DNA of 64,000 nt, from positions 248,001 through 312,000 of the forward strand of contig NZ_CANMTH010000003.1 in the NCBI RefSeq assembly GCF_947500765.1, in the 5' to 3' direction. The number at the start of each line of letters is the position of its first letter. The first letter of the stretch is position 1. Shown piece by piece: positions 1 through 9,286 of this stretch. The notes under the pieces are model-generated. The model had not been told where the DNA came from and did no database searches. It worked only from the letters and a program-made list of their open reading frames with translations. Origin of the DNA: an uncultured Formosa sp. (GTDB lineage Bacteria; Bacteroidota; Bacteroidia; Flavobacteriales; Flavobacteriaceae). Position numbers and translations under genes: made by a program.

Positions 1-807
1 AGCACTTAAGATTCCTGTTGCAGGATATCCTGTTCTTGGATCTATAATGTGTGTATAAAGGGTATTGTTAAATTGCACATATTTTTCATAATTTCCTGAT
101 GTAACAACGGCACTATTGTAAATTGGCATCCATGAAAAGACTTTAGTTTTATTTAACGGATTAACAATAGCGACCATCCAATCTTTTCCGTCGGGTTGTT
201 TGCCCCAAGTATTTAAGTCTCCGGATGCATTAATAATTCCTGCAGTAACACCTTTACTTTGTAATAAGGTCTTGGCTTTATCTGCAGCGTATCCTTTGCC
301 AATAGCCCCAAACCCTATTTTCATACCTTTTAACTTTAAAAATACAGTCTGTTTTGTTTCATCTAATATTATATTTTTGTATCCTACTTTTTTAACAGAT
401 TTTTTAATGTTTTCTTTTGAAGGCATTGCGGTCATGCTACCATCAAAAAACCAAATTTTATCCATAGAGGCATAACTAATATCAAAAGCGCCATCTGTTA
501 ATTTTGAAATTTTAATAGCTCGTTGTATTAGTTGAAATAGTTCATTGTCTACAATCACAGGTTTTATACCTGCATTTTTATTAATTGTTGAGGTTTGAGA
601 ATTTTTATCCCAAGAGGAAATTAATTTTTCAATTCTTGATATTTCCTGTACAGCCATATCAATATGATTTTGAGCTGTTATAGAGTCTTGTTCTACAACC
701 GAAATATCAAAACGACTTCCCATAAGTGTAAGTGTTTTGTTGTAAACGTGTTGTGCATTAGCAAAATACGTTATTGTAAAAACGCATATTAAAAGACTAT
801 TTTTCAA
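1..807 (-). CDS. apbE: FAD:protein FMN transferase (ApbE family), C-terminus cut by window edge
   Basis: Translating the minus strand gives a recognisable ApbE protein that attaches FMN covalently to Thr/Ser of target flavoproteins in the periplasm, using FAD and Mg2+. Visible family motifs are MGSRFDISV near the N-terminus, KLTDGAFDIS, GAIGKGYAADKA and GIINASGDLNTWG. The reading frame runs off the left window edge. I chose a TTG start at 807 because it gives a signal peptide (LKNSLLICVFTITYFANAQ); no ATG lies in frame until 723, which would remove it. The TTG start overlaps the stop of the upstream thioredoxin gene by 11 bases, which implies coupled translation. In Bacteroidota such thioredoxin-ApbE pairs often continue into further envelope genes, which here would lie outside the window. 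Confidence 0.85.
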   Translation of the reverse strand, partial: MKNSLLICVFTITYFANAQHVYNKTLTLMGSRFDISVVEQDSITAQNHIDMAVQEISRIEKLISSWDKNSQTSTINKNAGIKPVIVDNELFQLIQRAIKISKLTDGAFDISYASMDKIWFFDGSMTAMPSKENIKKSVKKVGYKNIILDETKQTVFLKLKGMKIGFGAIGKGYAADKAKTLLQSKGVTAGIINASGDLNTWGKQPDGKDWMVAIVNPLNKTKVFSWMPIYNSAVVTSGNYEKYVQFNNTLYTHIIDPRTGYPATGILSA

Positions 808-1231
808 AAGCTTGTAGTGATTTGAAATATAATTCTGGGGTTGTTTTCTTATAGCCTAAGCTTCCTAAAACGTTTCCTTTTGGGTTTAATACAGCAACAT
901 AAGGAAAGTATCCTTTTTTATTGTATTTCTCAGCTAAAGTTGCATTTTGTTCTTGTATAACTTTGCTTAAAGCATTTTTATTTTTTCTAGGAAAATCTGC
1001 TCTAAGCATAATAAAATGATCTTTTGCTAGAGTTTGAAAAGTACTAGTGCTCCAAATTTCTTTATCTAATTTTATACAAGGCGCACACCAATCTGAGCCA
1101 GAGAAAACCAATACTATATTTAGATTGTTATTTTCGGCTTTTAAAATAGCATCATCCCAGTTCGTTTCCCAATTTTGGGCAGAAGTAATAGATGTTATGG
1201 TAAAAATTAGAAAACTTAAAATGTTCTTCAT
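797..1231 (-). CDS. Periplasmic thioredoxin-like protein
   Basis: This 144-residue protein has an N-terminal signal peptide (MKNILSFLIFTITSITSAQ) followed by one thioredoxin-like domain. The redox motif is CAPC within GSDWCAPCIKLDKEIW, and the fold continues to a FPYVAVLNPKGNVLGSLGY segment typical of thioredoxin_7/DUF255-like secreted thioredoxins. It should act in the periplasm as a disulfide reductase or isomerase. It precedes apbE on the same strand and overlaps it by 11 bases, so the two are one operon. A role in maintaining a partner of the ApbE-modified flavoprotein is only inference. Confidence 0.8.
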   Translation of the reverse strand: MKNILSFLIFTITSITSAQNWETNWDDAILKAENNNLNIVLVFSGSDWCAPCIKLDKEIWSTSTFQTLAKDHFIMLRADFPRKNKNALSKVIQEQNATLAEKYNKKGYFPYVAVLNPKGNVLGSLGYKKTTPELYFKSLQAFEK

Positions 1232-1356
1232 TATATTTTTAAATAGGTGATTAATAATTTTTCTATCAATTAAATGATTAATTTTTGTAAACAGATTTTT
1301 TTTGTAAACGTATTCTTATTAGATGATGTTTCCCTAAAGAAATTCTTAAGATTCGC

Positions 1357-2730
1357 TTAAAATTTTATAATAAACATTGTACCTCTATTAATTTCACTCT
1401 CTACTTCAATTTCTGCATGTATAGCATCAGCAGCTTTTTTTGCTATAGAAAGTCCTAATCCATTTCCTGAAATATTTTTGTGCTGTAGGACATCTGATCT
1501 AAAAAAATGATTAAACAAATTATTTAAATCTTCCTTTTTAATACCTATGCCTTGGTCTTTAATTTCACAAACTATTTTAGAACCTGAATGTTTAAGAGAT
1601 ATGTCTATAGTCGTATTAATTTTAGAATACTTAACAGCATTACCAATTATATTATCTAAAATAAGATAAGTATAGAAATGAGGTACATTACACTCTAACT
1701 CTAGGCCAATATTAAAATTTATAGAAAGATTTTTTTTAGAGATTGCTTTTTTGTGACTTGAGATAATTTCATTAATTATTGTTGGTAATTGAATTACAGA
1801 TTGGTCTATATATTTTGAATTTGGATCTAATCTGGCCAACAATAATAATTGTTCTATTTTTGCCGTCATTAATTCTATTTCGGTAAGTGTATATTTGATT
1901 TTATCTTCGTATTCTTTTTCTGTTCTTGGTTTTCTAATTAACACTTCTAAGGTGCCTTTTACTGTAGATAATGGTGTGCGTAATTCGTGTGACGCATCTG
2001 AAGTAAATTGGCGTTCACGTTCCATTGCATTTTCAATTCGTTGTAAGAGCTGATTTATGCTAGCTGATAAATTATATAATTCGTCTTTGTTTTCTGGTAA
2101 AAAAACTCTTTCATTTAAATTGTTTTCTGTAATTCTTTTGGTTGTTTTAGTTATTACTTTCACTGGTATAATACTACGCCCAGCAATATATCTAGATGTG
2201 AAATATAAGCCTGCTAATAGCACTAAATATGATATTATTAATACATTTTGTAGGTTCAGTATTACCATTTTGGAAGATTCTGAAGACATGGCAGCTAAAA
2301 CATAACCTACAACTTGCTCATTATCTCTAATAGGTAATTGTACTTGCCTAATGGCTCTTTTATTTAAGGTTTGATTAAAATGATTTCTATTATGTTGTTT
2401 TCTATTAAACTTAAGGGTTTCTTCTTTTAGGTTTGGAGACTTATCCATGAAATCTCCATTTTTGTTTAATATTTGAATAAAAACAGGGTTTACTTGCACC
2501 TCTAGATGTTCGCGTTCTTCCCATTCTTTTTTGTTTCTTATAAGTATACTATCGCCTACAATTTTAATTTCGTCTGTGTGTTTTTCTGCTTCAAAAGAGA
2601 GGTCGTTATCTAGGTTTTGATATACAGTACCACGAACAACAAAGTAAACACTAATAAAAGCCACGGCCATAATTAGTGCAGTAGCAATCATATAATATAT
2701 TGTAATTCTATTTCTAAAACTTAAATTCAT
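1357..2730 (-). CDS. Sensor histidine kinase (OmpR-partner type)
   Basis: This 457-residue membrane histidine kinase has a first membrane segment at about residues 10-32, a periplasmic sensor region to about 155 and a second membrane segment at about 160-180. A HAMP linker follows, then a HisKA domain with the phospho-acceptor His248 in SDASHELRTPLSTVKG. The ATPase domain shows the N box (NIIGNAVKYSK), G1 (DQGIGI), F box (NHFFRS) and G2 (GNGLGLSIA). All catalytic motifs are intact. It overlaps the upstream response regulator by ATGA, so the two are translationally coupled. The signal cannot be deduced; CusS/ArsS-like metal sensing is one possibility. Confidence 0.9.
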   Translation of the reverse strand: MNLSFRNRITIYYMIATALIMAVAFISVYFVVRGTVYQNLDNDLSFEAEKHTDEIKIVGDSILIRNKKEWEEREHLEVQVNPVFIQILNKNGDFMDKSPNLKEETLKFNRKQHNRNHFNQTLNKRAIRQVQLPIRDNEQVVGYVLAAMSSESSKMVILNLQNVLIISYLVLLAGLYFTSRYIAGRSIIPVKVITKTTKRITENNLNERVFLPENKDELYNLSASINQLLQRIENAMERERQFTSDASHELRTPLSTVKGTLEVLIRKPRTEKEYEDKIKYTLTEIELMTAKIEQLLLLARLDPNSKYIDQSVIQLPTIINEIISSHKKAISKKNLSINFNIGLELECNVPHFYTYLILDNIIGNAVKYSKINTTIDISLKHSGSKIVCEIKDQGIGIKKEDLNNLFNHFFRSDVLQHKNISGNGLGLSIAKKAADAIHAEIEVESEINRGTMFIIKF

Positions 2731-3395
2731 AATTCTTTGGCAATATAACCTACACCGCGAATGGTTTGTATATAGTTTTCATTTTCGCCAAGTTTTAATT
2801 TTTTGCGAAGGGCATTTATATATACATCAATAACGCCTGTGTTGTATTCAAAATGTATATCCCAAACACTTTCAATAATATGTGTTCTGTGACAAACTGT
2901 ACCTTTGTTTCGTATTAAAAATTCTAATAACGCAAATTCTTTTTGCGTGAGATTTATTTCTTCATTAGATTTAAATACTTGATAGGTTGAGATATCAAGG
3001 GTAATTTCTCCAAGTTTAAAAATAACATGCTCTTTAGATTTTGGACGAAGTTGTACTTTTATACGTTCTAGAAGCTCATCAAAATTAAAAGGTTTTTTTA
3101 TATAATCGTTTGCTCCAGATTGTAGACCAATAATAGTTTCGTTAACGGTATCTTTTGCTGTTAAAAATATAATAGGAGTGTGTTTAAACTCTTTTCTAAA
3201 TTGGAGACACACTTCAATACCACTTAAATTAGGAATCATCCAATCTAAAAGTAATAAGTCATAATCTCCAGTGAGTGCTAATTTTAGTCCTTTTAACCCT
3301 TCGTCTGCAATATCTATATCATAAAATTCTTCTTCTAATCCTTGTTTAAGAAAGTTATAAATTCCAGGTTCATCTTCAACTATTAAAATTTTCAT
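2727..3395 (-). CDS. OmpR/PhoB-family response regulator
   Basis: This 222-residue two-domain regulator begins with a receiver domain containing the acidic pocket (VEDEPG), the phospho-acceptor Asp51 (LLLLDWMIPN), the switch Thr (FLTAKD) and Lys101 (KKPF). The C-terminal half is a winged-helix DNA-binding domain with TQKEFALLEFLIRNKG and VIDVYINALRKKL and ends in IRGVGYIAKEL, all standard for the OmpR family. It is the first gene of a two-gene operon with the downstream histidine kinase. The 312-base upstream region separates it from a divergent SHOCT-protein gene, which might be a target. Confidence 0.92.
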   Translation of the reverse strand: MKILIVEDEPGIYNFLKQGLEEEFYDIDIADEGLKGLKLALTGDYDLLLLDWMIPNLSGIEVCLQFRKEFKHTPIIFLTAKDTVNETIIGLQSGANDYIKKPFNFDELLERIKVQLRPKSKEHVIFKLGEITLDISTYQVFKSNEEINLTQKEFALLEFLIRNKGTVCHRTHIIESVWDIHFEYNTGVIDVYINALRKKLKLGENENYIQTIRGVGYIAKEL

Positions 3396-3707
3396 GGTAC
3401 AAAAGTTATAATTTTTAAATGAATTAAGATTGTGCTTATCTTAAGATACGCTTAAAATATATGATAAAATAAAAAACCTTAATGTACAATTTCATACTAA
3501 TTAAGAAAATAAAAAATGAAATGGAATAAATAAGATTTATGATGTAGAGTATTGTCTGATTATTTTTTAAAATATTTATTAATCAATGTATTACGAAAAA
3601 TAATTTTGAAAACTTATACTTAAAGATGAACTATTGATTAGACTTAGTATTACATTTGCAGCAAAATTGTTAACTCAAGTAGGTTTTAACAAAAAAAGAG
3701 AAAGATT
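3396..3707. other. Divergent intergenic region between response regulator and SHOCT gene
   Basis: This AT-rich stretch separates two divergently transcribed genes. The only element I can support is a plus-strand TAnnTTTG box at 3651-3658, listed separately. No small reading frame is convincing. Confidence 0.5.
3651..3658 (+). promoter_or_regulatory. Bacteroidota -7 box (TACATTTG) for the SHOCT gene
   Basis: TACATTTG matches the Bacteroidota sigma-ABfr -7 consensus TAnnTTTG exactly and lies 49 bases before the ATG at 3708. A TTG occurs at 3634-3636, but its 14-base spacing is shorter than the usual 17-23, so the -33 element is uncertain. Confidence 0.5.
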
Positions 3708-4508
3708 ATGAATGCAATATTCACAGATGCTAGTTTTCAAAACATGATGAATGTAGCAAATCGTTACGGTATAAGTGTTAATGCGGTTACAGATTTAACA
3801 CATGCACTAATGCTTAGTCATGGTACAATGGCACAATTTAATATTCCTGAATTAGGAGGTGGAGGTCAATGGATGCAAGGCGGAATGACAATGGTAGGCG
3901 ATATGTTTAACAATCAGTTAAAATCTACAGTAGACGGACTTTGCTACGAATTATCTAATTTAATTAATCAAGGCGAAATTCAATACAAACCTTTACCTAA
4001 AATACAAAACCAAAATGGTTCTCAGGCTTCAGGAAATTGGTGGGGAGATTTAGGTTTTCCTAATTCTACTGGTAGCCAAAACGGAACGAGTTATGCTATT
4101 TTTAATACTATTAAACGTTTAGCAATACAAGAAAATGGAAAAGTAACTGTGTTCGATACATTAGATAATCAAATAGGTGGTGTAGGTCAGCAACAAGGTG
4201 GAAATTATTCTGTAACATTTACAAGTCAATATGGTACGGTAAATTTAAATACGTTACCAATTGTTTCTGGTGGCGACAATAAACCGCAACCACAAGCAGC
4301 AACTCCAGAGGTTCAGTATCAACAAGAATCTATACCATCAAAACAACCTAATCAACAACCTATTCAAGATGTTTCTAATGCAATTAATAGTGAATTAGAA
4401 GAAGATATTTTTAATAAAATTGAAAAATTAGCGGGTTTAAAAGATAAAGGTATTCTTACACAGGATGAATTTAATAGTAAAAAAACAGACTTGTTAAGTA
4501 GATTGTAA
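3708..4508 (+). CDS. SHOCT-domain protein of unknown function
   Basis: This 266-residue protein lacks a signal peptide. The N-terminal half is a conserved-looking region rich in Gly, Met and Asn (for example PELGGGGQWMQGGMTMVGDM). Residues 190-225 form a Gln/Pro-rich linker. The C-terminal 40 residues match a SHOCT domain (a short helical tail, usually an oligomerisation module): EKLAGLKDKGILTQDEFNSK. It is monocistronic, with a -7 box upstream and a strong hairpin terminator downstream. The function is unknown; SHOCT tails occur on many unrelated proteins. Confidence 0.65.
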   Translation: MNAIFTDASFQNMMNVANRYGISVNAVTDLTHALMLSHGTMAQFNIPELGGGGQWMQGGMTMVGDMFNNQLKSTVDGLCYELSNLINQGEIQYKPLPKIQNQNGSQASGNWWGDLGFPNSTGSQNGTSYAIFNTIKRLAIQENGKVTVFDTLDNQIGGVGQQQGGNYSVTFTSQYGTVNLNTLPIVSGGDNKPQPQAATPEVQYQQESIPSKQPNQQPIQDVSNAINSELEEDIFNKIEKLAGLKDKGILTQDEFNSKKTDLLSRL

Positions 4509-4535
4509 ATTGGTCTATTATAATATAATTACTAT

Positions 4536-4568
4536 AAAAAAGCGAGGTCAATATGGCCTCGCTTTTTT
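4536..4568. terminator. Bidirectional intrinsic terminator
   Basis: A 12-bp perfect stem (AAAAAAGCGAGG at 4536-4547, CCTCGCTTTTTT at 4557-4568) with a 9-base loop is flanked by A and T runs. It serves the convergent genes ending at 4508 (+) and 4625 (-). Confidence 0.85.
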
Positions 4569-4624
4569 ATGAACTTTTTATTAGTGTATGAATAAATATA
4601 ATAAGTAATGGTTGCTTGATATTT

Positions 4625-5068
4625 TTAATCTCGTGGAATACCTGAAGACGAGTCTTTTTCTAGTATATTATTTAAGGCTTCCTTTTTAAAGGTTGCAAAA
4701 GCAGAAATCTGATTGGTATCTAATATTTTTTTTATATCTAAAAAATGTTGCTCAGTGATTTGAATTTTTTTCATTTCAATATTAGAAATTGTCTTTAATA
4801 AAGAATCAGTTGGAGTTTCAAAATATTGAGTTACAAGATGAGATTCTTTTTTATATAAAATTTCCATTTTATTTTTATGCTCATGTGCAAAACTTAAAAA
4901 GGTATTTTGCTGTTCAGACGTTAAATTTAGAATTTTAATAGCTAAGTATTGAAACTCTTCTTTAGGTCGTTGTTCCGGTTGGGGATTAAACATAAAAGTT
5001 CCCATTTGTAAGAGATTAATTCCAAGAAGTAAGCCGATAATAAGTTTATAAACAATATCTTTTTTCAT
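4625..5068 (-). CDS. Spy/CpxP-like membrane-anchored periplasmic protein
   Basis: This 147-residue protein has one N-terminal membrane segment (KLIIGLLLGINLLQMGTFMF) and a helical periplasmic domain. LNLTSEQQNTFLSFAHEHKNKM resembles the LTxxQ-type helix of Spy/CpxP and of proteins annotated in flavobacteria as 'sensor of ECF-type sigma factor'. It follows, with a 1-base gap, a small single-span protein (5070-5321). In related genomes this pair usually follows an ECF sigma gene, but none is present here. The role is inferred as stress sensing or chaperone; metal binding is unproven. Confidence 0.55.
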   Translation of the reverse strand: MKKDIVYKLIIGLLLGINLLQMGTFMFNPQPEQRPKEEFQYLAIKILNLTSEQQNTFLSFAHEHKNKMEILYKKESHLVTQYFETPTDSLLKTISNIEMKKIQITEQHFLDIKKILDTNQISAFATFKKEALNNILEKDSSSGIPRD

Positions 5069-5069
5069 C

Positions 5070-5321
5070 TTAATTCGTTTTATAAAGCACGTAATCTTTT
5101 AATAATACAGTTGTTTTAGAAACACTGTTTGCATTGGTCTTTTTTAAAGTATTAAACATATGAATATTTAATGCAATTAAGATAACCGTAGCCACTGCTA
5201 ACAAAGCTAAATGGCCTAATGGAATATGTTTTTCTTCTTTCTTTAGAGGTAATTGTTTAGTTCTTTTTACGCAGTTTATGCTTTGTATAATTTCGTCTGC
5301 CAGTTGTTTATTAGTTTTCAT
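5070..5321 (-). CDS. Small single-span membrane protein (anti-sigma-like context)
   Basis: This 83-residue protein has a cytoplasmic N-terminus of about 33 residues with basic stretches (CVKRTKQLPLKKEEKH), one membrane helix (LALLAVATVILIALNIHMF) and a short periplasmic tail. It lies directly before the Spy-like gene. The topology fits a small anti-sigma-type protein, but no cognate sigma factor is next to it. I recognise no family domain. Confidence 0.5.
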   Translation of the reverse strand: MKTNKQLADEIIQSINCVKRTKQLPLKKEEKHIPLGHLALLAVATVILIALNIHMFNTLKKTNANSVSKTTVLLKDYVLYKTN

Positions 5322-5548
5322 TAGAGTTTGTTTTTATACAATTAGACATTTATTTAATTCATTTTGAGGTAAACCGAAATTATTTAATTTAAGTTTGTTT
5401 TATAATATAGGAAATCTATTGGAGAGTTATTTGTATATGGAACTTAAAATAAAAGCAATTTTAGAGGGGCTTTTGATTACTTAAAAATAATAAGAGAGTG
5501 TAGCGTTTTTTTAATATTTAAGCATGCCTTTTTGATTGGGGTAATGAT

Positions 5549-6523
5549 CTATAATTTTTTATAAACACCAAAAATAAAGTCTGAATTGTTATGGATTAAG
5601 TAATCGTCTTCTAACAGAAATAATTTATCTAGTACTTCTTTTTTTTCGTCATTTAAAACAATAAAATGATGAGAAATATCCTTTAGTACATTCATTAATA
5701 TATTACCTCCATAGGGTTTTTCTATAATAGTCTCAAAATGTTTATGTATTGTAGGCATAATATTTTCTGAATCTATGCACTCAGAGGGATCAGCAATTAT
5801 CATTCTAATTATACCAGGTCCAGAAAAATTATTTTTATAAATAGAGGAGTTAAAATTTTTTCTGAATTTTTTAGGTATAGTTATAATTGCTTCGTTTATT
5901 TTTTTAAGCTGAAATTTTGTAAACTGTAATCTACTAGGTCCTACATATTCGTTAATTATTAATAATCCAGCGTCCTTTAAACAATAATTAATCTTTTTAG
6001 ATAATAATGATTCAACATTTTTTAAATGATGAAGTGATGCATTGAATAATACAATGTCGTAATAATTCTTTTGGATATTGTAATTTTCTATATCAGCACA
6101 CACAAATTCAATGTTCTTTAATTTTTCTTTTTGAGCTGCTTTTTTTGCTTCAGAAATTCTAATGGGTGTAAAATCTACACAGGTAATTTTATTGAAATTA
6201 TCTTGGTGTGCTAATTCTATTTCGTGGTAACATTCTCCGCTTCCGAGAGATAGTAATTTTAAGTCTTTTTTGTTTTTTAGAATGGTGTTTAAAAGATATT
6301 CCTCATAATTTATATTTTCATTATCAGAAATTTTTTTATTCCATCTTTTTTTTACTTCTGGGATATTCCACCAATTTGAACTAATTTTGGCAGACTTGCT
6401 AAATGCCGTTTTTGTTCTAGACGTGTTAGATGAAATTAATTTAGAAAAGATAAAATCCCAACCTCTTTGTTGTCCTTTTATTAAAGAATCTCTAATGTCA
6501 TCTTTAGTAATTAGTCTAGTCAT
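5549..6523 (-). CDS. Class I SAM-dependent methyltransferase
   Basis: This 324-residue cytoplasmic protein has a Rossmann methyltransferase core at about residues 85-200. Motif I is LLSLGSGECYHEIELA (residues 91-106). The post-I acidic strand is ITCVDFTPIRISEAK, motif II is IEFVCADIENY and motif III-like is YYDIVLFNASLHHLKN. The C-terminal about 120 residues are family-specific and show no motif I can name. The substrate is unknown. It is a single gene flanked by noncoding DNA. Confidence 0.75.
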   Translation of the reverse strand: MTRLITKDDIRDSLIKGQQRGWDFIFSKLISSNTSRTKTAFSKSAKISSNWWNIPEVKKRWNKKISDNENINYEEYLLNTILKNKKDLKLLSLGSGECYHEIELAHQDNFNKITCVDFTPIRISEAKKAAQKEKLKNIEFVCADIENYNIQKNYYDIVLFNASLHHLKNVESLLSKKINYCLKDAGLLIINEYVGPSRLQFTKFQLKKINEAIITIPKKFRKNFNSSIYKNNFSGPGIIRMIIADPSECIDSENIMPTIHKHFETIIEKPYGGNILMNVLKDISHHFIVLNDEKKEVLDKLFLLEDDYLIHNNSDFIFGVYKKL

Positions 6524-6591
6524 TTTTTTAATTTGTGATTTAACGTTTAAAAGACTTATTAAGGGATAAATACTTCATCAAATATAATATA

Positions 6592-6983
6592 TTAAAGAAA
6601 AACACCCACCTGTTTAGCTAGATGTTTTTTTATTTTGATAAAAACGTTATAGTCTTTTAATGATTCGAATTTTAAATTGGGCTCAATAAAACGTAAATAT
6701 TTGTTTTTTAATGGTCTGTTTTTGTATAAGTTTTCAAACCATATTATAATCTCTGAAACTTCTGTTGTAAGTAATGAGGCAGCTAATATTTGCCAATGTT
6801 TACTTTTACATTTAAAGTGCTTAATAACCAATTAAAATCATATTGACAATCTGATATCTCAGGAAACTGATAATTAGTTGTTTTGAATTCAACAATTTGA
6901 TTATTAACTCCTTTAAAAATATTTTTTTTATAATTTTTCTCTTGTAAGAACATTAAGTTGTTAGCAAAAATTAAGATCACCAT
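6592..6983 (-). pseudogene. Frame-disrupted small gene, resembles WapI-type immunity proteins
   Basis: Two overlapping minus-strand frames (6783-6983 and 6592-6831) join into one plausible protein of about 125 residues if a single-base shift is allowed near 6795-6815. The first part reads NYQFPEISDCQYDFNWLL and the second HWQILAASLLTTEVSEIIIW followed by LRFIEPNLKFE. The order (YQFP, DxNWL, W, LLTxE, FxEPNLxF) resembles WapI-family immunity-like proteins, by memory only. It could be a degraded orphan immunity gene, or the frameshift could be a sequencing error. No toxin gene is adjacent. Confidence 0.4.
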
Positions 6984-7173
6984 TTTAATAAAAGGTAATT
7001 CATACTAATAAATTTAAGTATCCTTTTAGGATGAATTACTTTTTTTACGAGCGATTTTTAATGTTTCTCATAATTTAATTATTAGAATTTTTATCACACA
7101 AAAATAAGATTGAATCCGAAAAAGAATAGGGGATTAAAGTCTTTATTTTAAAGATTATTAATAATGAAAGACA

Positions 7174-7220
7174 TAAAAAAAATAGAACATAGTAACCAAG
7201 GGAAACGATATTCTATTTTT
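7174..7220 (-). terminator. Intrinsic terminator of the subtilase gene
   Basis: AAAAATAGAA (7178-7187) pairs with TTCTATTTTT (7211-7220), and the minus strand continues into a T run. It lies 22 bases after the protease stop codon. Confidence 0.65.
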
Positions 7221-7241
7221 ATAAGCGTATATAATAATGTA

Positions 7242-8918
7242 TTATTTCACAATAAATTTTTTAATTATTGAATTGTTTTGAAGTTTATTTCTAACCTTTA
7301 CAAAGTATGTACCAGAACTTAATTCTGAGATATTTACAGGTAATTCTGTGTTTTCTGTAGTAGTTTGTATACGATTTAAGCTTTGCCCAAGGGTATTGTA
7401 TATTTCTAAATAATACTCACCATTAACTATATTTGAAATTTTTAAAGTTTCTGTATTTGAAATGGGATTTGGGTAAATTAATAAATTACTTTCATTTGTT
7501 ACAATAGCATTTATACTTAATGCTTCACCCGATATTGCTTCATTTGTTAAAGCTTGATATGCGTTAATTCTCCCGAATCCATAATATTCATCATATCCGC
7601 TTGTGTCTTCTGTTGGATCTCCAACTTCATCTTCTGAAGAGGCTTCTAAAATAGTATGTATTTCATCTACAGTTAAATCGGGGTTTACAGATAATATTAA
7701 AGAAATTACACCAGTTACTTGTGGTGCAGCTTGGGACGTTCCACTCCAATAGGTGCCAAATTTTGTGTCATCTAAATAGTTTAATCCGAAAATGAAATTA
7801 CCAGGTGCTACAAAGTCTAATTCAGGACCGTAATTACTTCCACCTCCCCATGAAAATGGTGCGCTTCTAGTATCATCTGAATTTGTTGCACCAATAGCAA
7901 ATGCTTTATCATATTTAGCAGGATACCTTAAGGTTGATGAATTTTGATTACCAGCCGAAACCACTACAGTAACATTATTTTCATAAGCATATGTAATCGC
8001 ATCTTCTAGGAGCACAGATGCACTTGCTCCTCCTGCCGAAAGGTTAATAACCGAGGCTCCATTATCTACAGCATAATAAATAGCTTCTGCCCAATTACTA
8101 TAATAACCACTATTACTAGCATTTAATACTTTACAAATCATGATTTTAGAATTCCAGTTTACTCCAGCAAATCCGGTGGTATTATTACCATTGGCAGCTA
8201 TTATTCCAGTAACATTCGTACCATGTCCATGATCATCGGTAGGATCATTATCATCATTTACAAAATCCCAACCATTTATGTCGTCTATATAACCATTACT
8301 ATCTGAGTCGTTGGCATCTGATGATTCTTTACTATTACTCCATATTCTTCCTGATAATTCAGGATGATCTAGCTTTGCTCCAGAATCTAATACCGCAATA
8401 ATTAAATCAGGATCGCCTTGCGTGATGTCCCAAGCTAAATCTGTATCCATATCGGCATCTTCTTTTGCTATAATGGTAGTCGCAGATGTAGTGAATGTGC
8501 CGTCGTTATAGTGTTGCCATTGACGATAAAAACTCGTATCATCTGGAGTTGTTTGTACACCATGTCCATAACCAATATAATCGGGTTCAACATACTCGAA
8601 TAATCCTGTTTCTAGATAGGATTTGATAAGTGATTCTATGGGTGTATTTAATTCATTAAAATTAAGAATATAGGTGTCTGATTCGTTCTTGTTTCCTGTT
8701 AATTTTATTGATTTAATAGAATGTTTTTTGTTTAATAAAATAATTTCTGAATTGTCGAAATTTTGATTTTTAATAACGGTTTTACTATTTGGTGTTTTAT
8801 TTGTTTTAAATTTTAAAATTAACCTAGGAGTTATACTTGTATCTGTGGTTTGTGAGACTGAAATTTGACTATAAAAAAGCGTGAGAAGAATTAATAGTTG
8901 TGTAATTTTAGTTTTCAT
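7242..8918 (-). CDS. Secreted subtilisin-like serine protease (S8) with T9SS sorting domain
   Basis: This 558-residue extracellular protease has a signal peptide at residues 1-22 (ending SQISVSQ) and an inhibitor-like propeptide to about residue 115. The S8 catalytic domain has Asp178 (AVLDSGAKLDHPEL), His232 (DDHGHGTNVTG), oxyanion Asn324 (SAGNQN) and Ser395 (SGTSQAAPQVTG). The last about 80 residues form a type A type IX secretion sorting domain (LLIYPNPISN ... GTYFVKVRN ... KKFIVK). It should cross the outer membrane by T9SS and be released or anchored at the surface. It is monocistronic with its own terminator. Confidence 0.95.
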   Translation of the reverse strand: MKTKITQLLILLTLFYSQISVSQTTDTSITPRLILKFKTNKTPNSKTVIKNQNFDNSEIILLNKKHSIKSIKLTGNKNESDTYILNFNELNTPIESLIKSYLETGLFEYVEPDYIGYGHGVQTTPDDTSFYRQWQHYNDGTFTTSATTIIAKEDADMDTDLAWDITQGDPDLIIAVLDSGAKLDHPELSGRIWSNSKESSDANDSDSNGYIDDINGWDFVNDDNDPTDDHGHGTNVTGIIAANGNNTTGFAGVNWNSKIMICKVLNASNSGYYSNWAEAIYYAVDNGASVINLSAGGASASVLLEDAITYAYENNVTVVVSAGNQNSSTLRYPAKYDKAFAIGATNSDDTRSAPFSWGGGSNYGPELDFVAPGNFIFGLNYLDDTKFGTYWSGTSQAAPQVTGVISLILSVNPDLTVDEIHTILEASSEDEVGDPTEDTSGYDEYYGFGRINAYQALTNEAISGEALSINAIVTNESNLLIYPNPISNTETLKISNIVNGEYYLEIYNTLGQSLNRIQTTTENTELPVNISELSSGTYFVKVRNKLQNNSIIKKFIVK

Positions 8919-9286
8919 ATATTAAAAGATTTGGTTAGGATTGTGTTTGTAATTTTTAATGCTAAATGCATTTTTTTAATTATAATTCACAAATTATTGT
9001 ATATAAAACTAATGAATAAAATACTGTAAAACCTTTGTTAGTGGACTACATTTATACTACAGCTTAAGGTTCAATTGTATTTTTATGATAACGAGAATAA
9101 AAAGAAATTTAATTAATATATTGTAAATATTAAGTTATTTAAATGATAGATTTGATAATCTTATAATTCATTATCTTCTTATGATAATTGGTGCTTTATT
9201 GGATATTATAAATAGTTGTATCGTAAATATTTTTATAGATTATATAATACATTAGTTATCGCATTGTTTAGAGGAGTACAGTAAAT
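8919..9286. other. Intergenic region without recognised features
   Basis: This AT-rich stretch lies upstream of the subtilase and downstream of the CPBP protease gene. I found no convincing reading frame, repeat or exact TAnnTTTG box here. It must contain the subtilase promoter. Confidence 0.4.

Noticed and set aside
200..475. Open frame on the plus strand
   Set aside because: It is antisense to the clear ApbE frame, has no recognisable domain, and is explained by AT-rich codon use of the real gene.
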